Assembly (NCBI GenBank): GCA_014529385.2
Contig: CM043961.1
Coordinates: 17,579,478 to 17,643,477, forward strand
Source: Adiantum capillus-veneris
Lineage: Eukaryota > Streptophyta > Polypodiopsida > Polypodiales > Pteridaceae
Direction of reading: 5' to 3'
Length of the DNA: 64,000 nucleotides
How positions within the stretch are numbered: position 1 is the stretch's first letter; every line of letters starts with the position of its first letter. The notes under the pieces were generated by a model. That model was not told the DNA's origin, made no database searches, and was given only the letters and a program-made list of their open reading frames with translations. This document shows, in pieces, positions 55,195-64,000 of the stretch. The translations under genes and the position numbers were made by a program.

Positions 55195-56560
55195 CATAAT
55201 TAGTGTGTGTTTTAGTGTTGGCTTGTGCACACACTAATTAGTGTGTGTTAACATACACTAATTAGTGTGTGCATTGGCTTGTGCACACACTAATTAGTGT
55301 GTTTTAACATACACTAATTAGTGTGTGCATTGAATTGTGCACACACTAAATAGTGTGTGTTAACATACACTAATTAGTGTGTGAATTAGTGTGTGCATTG
55401 GCTTGTGTACTTGGCTTGTGCACACACTAATTAGTGTGTGTTAACATACACTAATTAGTGTGTGCATTGGCTTGTGCACACACTAATTAGTGTGTGCATT
55501 GGCTTGTGTAATTGGCTTGTGCACACACTAATTAGTCTGTGTTAACATACACTAATTAGTGTGTGTTAACATACACTAATAGTTTGTGCATTGGCTTGTG
55601 TAATTGGATTGTGCACACACTAATTAGTGTGTTTTAACATACACTAATTAGTGTGTGTTAACATACACTAACTAGTGTGTGCATTAGTGTGTGCACACAC
55701 TAATTAGTGTGTGCATTGGCTTGTGTAATTGGACTATGCATTGGCCAATTCCATTGGTCAATGCACACACTAAATAGTGTGTGTATTGGCCAATCCAATT
55801 GGCTTGTACACACACTAATCACACACTAAATAATGTGTGTATTGGCCAATCCAATTGACCAATGCACACACTAATCCCAAACTAATGCACACACTAATTA
55901 GTGTGTGAATTGGCCAATCCCATTGACCAATGCACACACTAATCACACACTAATTAGTGTGTACATTGACCAATCACATTGGCCAATGCACACACTAATC
56001 ACACACAAATTAGTGTGTGTTAATGAGCACTAATTAGTGTGTGAATTGGCCAATCCCATTGACCAATGCACACACTAATCACACACTAATTAGTGTGTAC
56101 ATTGACCAATCACATTGGCCAATGCACACACTAATCACACACAAATTAGTGTGTGTTAATGAGCACTAATTAGTGTGTGAATTGGCCAATCCTATTGACC
56201 AATGCACACACTAATCACACACTAATTAGTGTGTACACTGACCAATCACATTGGCCAATGCACACACTAATCACACACAAATTAGTGTGTGTTAATGAGC
56301 ACTAATTAGTGTGTGAATTGGCCAATCCCATTGACCAATGCACACACTAATCACGCACTAATTAGTGTGTGCATTGACCAATCACATTGGCCAATGCACA
56401 CACTAATTAGTGTGTTCATTGACCAATCACACTGGCCAATGCACACACTAATCACACACTAATTAGTGTGTGTTAACACACACTAATTAGTGTTTGCATG
56501 GCCAATCCCAAATTTAACATATTAGGTTATGCAAGTAATAAATTTAACAAATTTGACAAA
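55195..56560. repeat. Palindrome array in the centre of the CACTA element
   Basis: Dozens of copies of the perfect 20-bp palindrome CACACACTAATTAGTGTGTG or close variants fill about 1.4 kb, alternating with CCAATCCCATTGACCAATGC- and TTGGCTTGTGCA-type spacers. The first part has an irregular period near 55 bp. From 55908 a 136-bp unit repeats: the AATTGGCCAATCC landmark starts at 55908, 56044, 56180 and 56316. It lies between the divergent accessory and transposase genes, or in the transposase first intron if ATGGAG|GTATG at 55150 is the true start. Confidence 0.9.
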
Positions 56561-56629
56561 TCTAACAAGTTTAGATTTTGCAAGTAACTAATAATTAACA
56601 AATTTAAGTTTTGGTGTATCTTTACTTAC

Positions 56630-56790
56630 ACTAATTAGTATGTGTAAAGAACACATGCACTAATTAGTGTGTGTAATTAGTGTGTAAAGAACGTACATGT
56701 GCACTAATTAGTGTGTGTAATTAGTGTGTGTGTATGCATGTGTATGCATGTGTGTGCATGCATGTGTATGAGTGTATGCGTGTGAAAAAC
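56630..56790. repeat. Satellite-like tail with ATGCATGTGT repeats
   Basis: Further CACTAATTAGTGTGTG units at 56638, 56670 and 56702, followed by GTATGCATGTGT repeats. The next 56790-57300 is non-coding; it carries ATTACCGC motifs near 57037-57085 like those at the element ends. Confidence 0.7.
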
Positions 56791-57311
56791 TCAAAAAACA
56801 TAACAACAGAACTTACATAGAATTGAAGCGCTTGTTGGGAGAGGGTAGGAGAGTGGAAGAGTAGAGATGGTGGAGAGTAGAAGAGTAGAGATGGAGGAAG
56901 AGCTCAAGGTTGTCAGGTTCGCGCTCTCGGCTTCTGTGGAGAAGACGATGAAATTCGAATTTTAGGGCTTTGAACTTGGCGGGGCACGCGGGTGCCCCTA
57001 TTTATAAAAAAAATTGAAATTTGATTTTCCGCTCCTATTACCGCGTGGCTTACCACAATCATTACCGCGTCTATTATTGCGGTGCAAATTCGGGCCATAT
57101 AAACAGATGGCCACGTTATGAAATTATTACTATTGATCCTCAAAATCTATTGGTACTATGTTTTTAATAAAATATATATAAAATGAAAGTATTCCTAGTA
57201 CTTTGAAAAGGACATTTTTACCTAAAAGTTTAATTTTTACTTTTTACTAATATTTTATTAACATTCTTTGGTAATTTGATTTTAATTAGTGTATGTAATT
57301 TATTAATGTAG

Positions 57312-60300
57312 GTTGCTTGGGATGATTTTGGCCCGTCCACTGAACCGGATAGATCACGGTGGTTGGCCGAGCGATTACCATGCCCATGCGTACGGTGCAA
57401 ATGCGCCATTGCTCGACTTCGACGGATATGCTTGAGCCATGTAGAAGATTATGGACTATGGGACGATCCTCGCAAGCGTGCACGGATGGAAACAAACTAT
57501 CCGCGAATTGTAGCGGCTATTGACGTCACCCCTCATTGGCGTGTGGTTGGTGGAGGAGGGGAAAGGAGGATGGAAGAGTGCATGCGCCAAGAATCCATTA
57601 GAGAGGGAGGAAGCACATCAAATCAGCCAAGTACCGCTGCTCCCTCTTATCCGAGTGACCACATCCCATCTCCTTACGTGGATGCAGAGGAAGACCATTT
57701 GCATAGAATGGTTGAGGATCTCTTTGCACGAGAGGAGGAGCATGAACCAGAGTGTGCATGCGAAGAAGCTTCCGAGCGAACGAGGAGTGAGCTACTCGAT
57801 TCGGCACACACCGCACTATATGATAGATGCTCTTACTCCATTTTAAGGGCATCTCTCGAAGTCCTTAATCTTCAGGTGATGTTTGGATGGATCAATGCTA
57901 GTGTCGACGCACTTTTGAGGTATGTATACAGATTGTGAAGGATGCTTGTGGAGTGCATAAATTAGCTTCTAATGTACTTTCTTCTTGTGATAGATTGCTA
58001 GGAAAGATGCTGCCAGTTGGCAATCACATGCCAGAGAACAGACGAAAAGCCCGAGAAGTGGTGACTGCATTAGGGATGGATTATGATCGCATTCATGCTT
58101 GCGTGAACGATTGTGTGCTCTTTCGTAATGAGCATGCCGATTGTGACACATGTCCATCGTGCGGGGAGCCTAGGTTCAAAGAAGAAATGCAGAGAAACAG
58201 AATTCCACGTAAAGTTTTGAGGCATTTTCCACTCATCCCTCGTATCCAACACATGTTTAGATCGAAGGGTACGAGCGAGCTTTTGAGTTGGCATGCAAAA
58301 AATCGCTCCACAGATGGTATTATGAGAGTGCCAGCTGACTCACCAGCGTGGAAGCACATAGAGGACACATGGCCAGAGTTCAGGGATGAGCCTCGTCACT
58401 TGAGGATTGGGTTAGCTAGTGATGGAGTGAATCCATTTGGGCACCGCTCTACTTCATGGAGCACTTGGCCGGTGGTTGTTGTAAACTACAATATTCCGCC
58501 TTGGGAGGCAACAAAAAAGGGAAACATTTTACTATCACTTCTCATTCCAGGAAAGCACAAAGTAAAAAACATGGATGTATATCTGCACCCTCTTATTTAT
58601 GAGCTTCAAGAACTATGGAGAGGCATAGATGTCATTGACATTTCACGGCCACCACGAGACCGCAAAGCTGTCATCAAGTGCATCCTCATGTGGACCATGC
58701 ATGATTACCCAGGATTTGGAGAGGTATCTGGTAAGTATGCACATGTTAATTTTACTCTTTTCTTTAGGTTTATCGTCTCATGTGTAACGTTTGTTTACCT
58801 CTTGGCAGGATTGGCAACATCTGGACAGTGTGTGTCCCACTTGTGGCCCTTCCCTTGCGACAGAGAGACCTCCTCTTCTTGGGAAGGTGATCTATCCCAA
58901 CAACCATCGCTTCCTACCTCCTTCACATCGTAGATATGCTCCCCCTATCAATGGATTGCAGCCGTTCCATTGGAACATGGCTGATTGGGCGAAGCATTGG
59001 GAGGAGCATCATGGTACCTCACCGCCTTCCAATGGGTTGCCAAAGCGTATGTCGAGGTACTCAATCTTCTTGTCTCTCCCCTATTGGGCTTCATTGAAAA
59101 TTCAGCACTTATTGGACCCTATGCATGTATTCAAAAATGTTGGGAAAGCTATATGGGATCACATAATTGGCAAGAAGGATTCATTGGGTGCTAGGGAAGA
59201 TTTAAGAGCCATTAGACGTCTCCCCCCTTCAGCCACGCCCCTCATGGGGGAGCGGGGAAAGATGATTCTCCCAAAAGCACCGTGGATAATGTCAAAGGCA
59301 GACCAAGAGCGGACAAAGCAAGTTATTGCATCCATCAGAACTCCAACGGGATATATGCGGTCACTCAAAGGTGCTTTCACAAAAACCAAAAAGGGTGGCT
59401 CCACTCAATTGTATGGATTGAAATCCCATGATTGGCATAAAATCCTTTAGGTAAGAGTAGAACAGTTTGTGGTGTCTATGTGTCCTTGTATATAGGTTGA
59501 CATTCACTAAGATGTTTTATTGATTGTAGTTTGTACTTCCCATAACTATTAGTGGTTATGGGGACACTAAGGTGAAGGCTGCAATATTCAAAGTGGGTGA
59601 GATTGTGAGGTAATGGGTTTTTTTCAAGTACTATATCATGTTGTGCATGCATGAACTATGGAATTTTTTTTCATCTACTATAACGTTTGCCCTGTAGATT
59701 TGTGAGCTACAAGGAGATAGAAGTAGAAGCCATACCAGTAGCCCATCAGCTAGCAGTAGAGACAGTGTGTGCTATTGAGGATGCATTCCCACGTACAATC
59801 CTTGTTAGCCAAATACACCTATTGCTTCACCTTGTTGAAGAGATTGCCATTTGTGGGGTGGTTCAAGAAGGCATTCTTTACATCCATTTGATGCATAATC
59901 CATCCTCTAGATGCAGCCACTGCTATGACAGCTCTCACAGTTCACTCTAGATGGATGTTCTTCTTGGAGAGATTCTTGAAGACTTTAAAGGATTTTGTTA
60001 GATTGAGGTCACAATCGGAGGTATGCAAAATAAATACAATATAGATAGCATTTATACGCTATGGAGATACTAATAAAAATATGTGGTTTTAATGTTTTTA
60101 GGCGAGCATGGCAGAAGGTTGGGTGGTGCAAGAGGCATTTGTGTATGTCTCACAGTATCTCATCACAGTGGATCCATCATTGCCTCGTCTGTGGAGTGAA
60201 GAAGAGGATCCTAGGAAGCACTCAACCATTCCTAGTGGAAAAGGCTCACTCTTGGTCATGGATAGAGAGTTTCATGCCATAGTAAACAACTACTCTTTAC

Positions 60301-61370
60301 TCAATGCCACTATCATGACCAAATGGTTCAATATGTACTTGGAAGCCCGCGCAGCTAGAGAAAGGGATAGAGATGCATGGAAGAGGTCTTATGGAGGTAG
60401 ACGTGCACCTCCTTTTCCTAAAGAGCTTGCAAAATATCCTGACTTGATTCAAGTAGAGTGGATCCATAATGCCATGACCAATGCCAAAGCACAAGGAGAA
60501 CAAATAATCCCTAAAGAATAGGAGTATGCACGAGGATGCTTGCGCAAGGTGAGTGTGTATATGTTATGTATGCATGTATGCATGTATGCAAATCACTTAA
60601 TGAAATGCAATGTAACCTCTTATGCATTGTGATTGTAGGGTCTCATTTTCAACTCCATTTGGTCCAAAGGCTGACATTTTTGCACCCGCAAGATAGATGA
60701 GCGTCGGACCACTAATGATTGTGGTGTGATGGGAAACTTTGACACAACAACAGATGAGGTCAGATATTGTGGTACTATAGCGAGAATAATCAAAGTGGAT
60801 TTCAGATCTTTTCACAAATTCCTCTTTGAGTGTCGATGGTTTGCGGGTGAGATCAAAAGACATGAAAATGGGCTCATTATGGTGGATTCCACCCAATTCC
60901 ATCGGGGAAAAACTGACAACTTGGTGTATCCTAGTAGTTGCGAGCAGGTAATTTAGGCTATGTGCAATTAACTTAAATTAAAAATTTAAGTTATGTATAT
61001 CAGCTTATTCTTAGTGTGTGACGTACAGGTCTTTTATGTGCCATGTATATATCAAAGAAGACTTTGGTATGTCATTCCAGTCACGCCGTGGGGTAGATCT
61101 ATCTTTGCAGAGACGGACACTGAGCCAGTAATTGATCCCATCATACCATCACCACAAGATGCAGAGGAAGATGTAGTAGAAGTTGAAGAAGGTCAACCAA
61201 GCCTTGCAAATAGTCATCTTGAGGAGGAGGAAGAGGGAGAAAGCGATGATGATTCTACAGGAGGTGATGGAGAGGAGGAAGAATCTCTAAATTTGTTTAT
61301 TGATTTGAATACTATGGGTCTAAATATGGATCCTAGTGCTTGTAGAGATCTTATACAAGATGAGAATTAA
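57312..61370 (+). pseudogene. CACTA TNP2-type transposase, eight exons, at least three lesions
   Basis: Catalyses excision and insertion of CACTA elements. Exons by GT-AG borders: 57312-57919 (WDDFGPSTEPD, Cys-rich PCPCVRCKC), 57994-58730 (TNP2 core: GLASDGVNPFG, STSWSTWPV, ILMWTMHDYPGFGEVSG), 58809-59450 (HLLDPMHVFKNVGKAIWDHI, then the start of DUF4218), 59530-59609, 59698-60020, 60102-60548, about 60640-60947 (DUF4216: ECRWFAGEIKRHENG) and 61029-61370 (RLWYVIPVTPWGRSIF, acidic tail). Phases join where checked. Lesions: a TG-run slip at 58829-58835 shifts frame; TAG at 59448-59450 stands where the minus-strand copy has CAG; TAG near 60519 stands for Trp. About 75 extra bases at 59868-59942, between GTTCA repeats, also break DUF4218. 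The start codon is unsure: ATGGAG|GTATG at 55150 is possible. Confidence 0.9.
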
Positions 61371-61539
61371 TAAAACTCTCCATTCTTTCACTTGGTGTAG
61401 TATATGATTAATTTGCAAATGTTTCGTTTTGTTGTGAGTTCAATGATTTATGTATAGAATTTTTAGAGTGAAAGAGAGATTAAGTGAAGTGAGCAAGCAT
61501 TCTGGAGAGTGTAGGAGTTGTATTGGATTTAAATGGAAA

Positions 61540-61737
61540 CCCGCGGGAGAGGGAGGGGGAAGGGGGTCCAGCCTGTCTTAGCGGTAATGTGAGCGGCAAT
61601 AATCGCAGAAATTTACGCGGTAATATTTACGGTAAAGTGCCGCTTCAACATCAAAAGGATTCTCTCTCCTCATTTTGAATTCCTCTCTCTTGTTTTGCGG
61701 TAATGGCCCGCGGTAAACACCACGATCTCTCATAGTG
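61540..61737. repeat. Right subterminal repeats of the CACTA element
   Basis: AGCGGTAATGTGAGCGGCAA, GCGGTAATATTTACGGTAAA, GCGGTAATGGCCCGCGGTAA and related words occupy the last 170 bp, ending CATAGTG. The same sequence style is seen at 29290-29543 and 30240-30467. Confidence 0.82.
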
Positions 61738-62730
61738 TTAAGCTTCGCCATTCGGTGAGTACTTTCTCTTTGGCATCAGTGGCCAAAAACTGCTTCATAA
61801 TGGAAGCTCTTAAAGCTTTCCAGGTTCGTGGAGCTTCACCGTTGGCTCGTAGGCTAGACCACCATTGCCTGGCGGACTTTTGAAAATGCATAGCTACATG
61901 GCGTATCTTAGAGGACTCCATGAAGCCCTCATCTCCGAATGCCGCATCAAATTGTTGGATAAAAGACAAGACTTTGTCGGTAGCACCAAAGGTGCCATCA
62001 TAGGTAAGGAAAGAGATGCTCTTCCCTCCCTCTTTGAACTTCTTCAGCTTGGACGACCTCTTCCATGCACCATCACTTTCTTCAGAAGGTGAAGAATTTG
62101 AGGAAGGTGGAGAAGAGGGTGACCTCTTTCTCGCCTTTTTCTTGCTTGATCTTCATCGTCTTCACCATCACTTTCATAAGAGGATGAAGAAGATGGAGAA
62201 GAGGGTGTCCTCTTTCTCGCCTTTTTCTTCTCTTTCTTTTTGTCGTCCCTCTTTGAATTATTATGTGGAGAAGGGTGTGATGGTCTTCTCCGTTTTGGAG
62301 GTGATGGACAGCGTTTAGCCCGCCGTCTTCGTGGAGCCATCTCCGCCGAGGTGGCGGGAGACTCACTTCTTTCTTGTTCCTTCGGTGGAGGCTCTTGAGT
62401 TCTCCTTTGAGAAGGAGATGCATCATCAAGAAGTAAATTCTTGAGCCCTTCGTATGGATTCTCTTCTTCTTCCCGAATTGGAGAGAGACCTCTTTTGGAA
62501 GTCTCACAAGGAGGCTTCCTAGGTGTTCTCTCGTCATGGTGGTGAGCTTGGAGAATCCCATGAGCACGGGGCTGCCGTTGCACTTCACTTGGGAGAGATG
62601 GATTGCCCATGGCTTGTTGAAGCCTAGAAACAAGATAGTTAACAAGCATCGGGGCATCATTAGTAACTTGCTCATTAGCAAAATCAAAGTTATCAACATT
62701 AATTTCACTCTCTTTACTATTGTCAGCCAT
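61738..62730 (-). pseudogene. Gypsy A copy 3 gag, N-terminal part (after the CACTA insertion)
   Basis: ATG at 62730 opens MADNSKESEINVDNFDFANE and stays open for about 228 codons through the Ser/Arg-rich region. That region is shorter here than in copies 1 and 2 (a deletion near 62068 removes the KRRGHRKS part) and the frame changes. The capsid-like segment ([14 protein letters not shown]) follows in the frame ending at 61738, where CACTA interrupts it in the segment that reads [11 protein letters not shown] in copy 1. Confidence 0.88.
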
Positions 62731-63118
62731 TCTAACAACTTTTAGGTGTACTTTGGCACTTCAAGCCCTAGTGTCTACTCCTCTTTACCCCTTTACAAAA
62801 AGCACTCAAGCTACTGTACCCGTGGCTCGAATACCATTAATTACAAGGAATAGAAGAGAGAGTCGTTCAACACCAAAACAACATTGGCTCCTGTCAAGCT
62901 TCTAATAGCTCAATAGTGGTTAAGTTGTAGGCAAGCCCCGTAGGACTCCACTATTACGACCATAGATCTCGACGGTGATTCCTCGTTAACTGCACAAAGG
63001 CAGGCGCACTGCAAGGCTGAAAAATACCTATTCTACTTACTCACAGGCAATTAATGATACCAACCATTTATAGCTAGCTTGAGGACCTCCCTTCTTGAGC
63101 AAGAAAAGAGAAACCTTG

Positions 63119-63132
63119 TGCTCTGATACCAA
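63119..63132 (-). other. Primer-binding site, initiator-Met tRNA type (copy 3)
   Basis: The complement reads TTGGTATCAGAGCA directly beside the LTR start at 63133. Confidence 0.9.
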
Positions 63133-64000
63133 TGTAACATTTAATGGCCTAAAAACTTGTGTGTAGCGGAAATTAGCATGAACATAGTGGGCATTTCATT
63201 AGAATAGATTCCTAATGAGAATTACAAGAGTGCTTGGGTAGAGAGAGCAACAAAAAGCATAACACTTAGTTAGATAGCATGAACAATACTTTCAAAAGAG
63301 AGAGAAATTAAGCTATTGACAACTGTTGAGGACCAGATTTACATGGAGCCGGTCCCCCCTCCAAAAGGCTCTGTATTATGGTTTCTCCCATCAAGAGAGA
63401 CATTGTACAATACAATTCTTTGTGTTCCTTCAAGACTGGCTAGTGCAATGAAGATGAAAGCTTCATGCACTAAGAAAAACACTTATCAAACACAACATTA
63501 ATTCTCTCCGATCTTAGACCCAAGACCTCACACACCTTTGAAGATGGTGAGAGCTAGCAGGGTATGAGAGTAGATTGAGAGGAAGAAGGAGTATTCTTAC
63601 GAGAAAGATGTACATCTCCTCACATAATCACTCATATTAGCATAGCTTAGCTTAGTCATTAGCATGGTAGAGGAGATGAGCATGCATTGAAGCTTGGCTC
63701 TTGGTTGAATTTGCATCACAAAGCCAAGAGTTGTTGGTGTAGGCCTCCCTTCTGACAATTAGCTTAGAGTAGGTGGTAAGCTTTCCATTTAATCTTGAGA
63801 AGGAGAGAGAGTCTTCTTTTCTTCACACATGAGATTGTGTGAGTGTGTGTGTGATAATGCCTTGCAAAAATCAGCCCCCTCTCTCTCTTGGTCGACCCCT
63901 CTTGCTATTTGCTCATGCTCCACTCTCATTGGACCTCCCTAGGGCTAGGCAATGATAATTAAGCAGTAAAAGTGATAGCCTTCTGACATGTGTCCCCCTT
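63133..64000 (-). mobile_element. 5' LTR of Gypsy A copy 3, running off the window
   Basis: It begins TGTAACATTTAATGGCC on the plus strand and matches the first 870 bp of the family-A LTRs with more differences (for example near 63720-63790). The window ends inside it. Confidence 0.93.

Larger units (their letters stand above)
52842..61737 (+). mobile_element. Complete CACTA (En/Spm) transposon nested in Gypsy A copy 3
   Basis: The 8,896-bp element starts CACTATAACATATG and ends ATCTCTCATAGTG. It is flanked by a 3-bp target duplication TTA (52839-52841 and 61738-61740), and the host gag reads through correctly when it is removed. Both ends carry GCGGTAAT/ATTACCGC subterminal motifs. Inside are a minus-strand accessory gene (53513-54853), a 1.4-kb palindrome array, and a plus-strand TNP2-like transposase in about eight exons (57312-61370). 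Transposase lesions make this copy non-autonomous today. Confidence 0.96.

Noticed and set aside
55195-56560. CRISPR-like array
   Set aside because: The units are palindromes with near-identical spacers inside a plant CACTA transposon; there are no unique spacers or cas genes.

Overview
This is nuclear DNA from a land plant with a repeat-rich genome. The evidence is Ty3/Gypsy chromovirus-type retrotransposons primed by initiator-Met tRNA, CACTA (En/Spm) DNA transposons with a plant TNP2-type transposase, GT-AG introns, and abundant long CT, GT and AT microsatellites. The species cannot be named from sequence alone. Most of the window is mobile DNA; host-like genes survive only as islands and most look broken.

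Layout. 1-4821: non-coding flank, a tandem SINE-like block, microsatellites, the right end of a CACTA element (3602), and the first exons of an unrecognised plus-strand gene. 4822-13726: a complete minus-strand Gypsy element (family A, copy 1) with a CTGTA target duplication, inserted in that gene. 13732-17146: the continuation of the gene, then a minus-strand cluster with a divergent, possibly centromeric-type histone H3, a Ulp1-like cysteine protease and an FCP1-like phosphatase. 17180-18160: microsatellites carrying four 61-65 bp hairpin elements. 18518-29543: nested fragments, namely a Gypsy LTR piece, a decayed minus-strand CACTA transposase, a foldback element, a second CACTA family with a two-exon gene, a family-B Gypsy remnant, and a 3' CACTA fragment on the plus strand. 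29544-34522: mostly non-coding, with further CACTA ends and small foldbacks. 34523-43424: a second complete family-A Gypsy (TSD GTTTA). 43797-48784: a plus-strand family-B Gypsy, truncated. 48785-64000: a minus-strand family-A Gypsy, truncated on the left and split by a complete 8.9-kb CACTA element (52842-61737, TSD TTA) that has two divergent genes separated by a large array of palindromes.

How it fits together. The Gypsy elements encode one long gag-protease-RT-RNase H-integrase-chromodomain polyprotein. No copy is intact: nonsense changes (several of them C-to-T type) and small frameshifts interrupt each one. The CACTA element encodes a TNP2-like transposase (exons 57312-61370, with at least three lesions) and a divergent accessory protein (53513-54853). 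The order of events can be read from the nesting: CACTA jumped into a Gypsy, and Gypsy copy 1 jumped into a gene.

The items I would look at first are the H3-like gene with a one-residue longer loop 1, the protease-phosphatase gene string, the 136-bp higher-order palindrome array inside the CACTA element, and the four hairpin elements in microsatellite DNA. All homology statements come from reading motifs by eye; no search was run.
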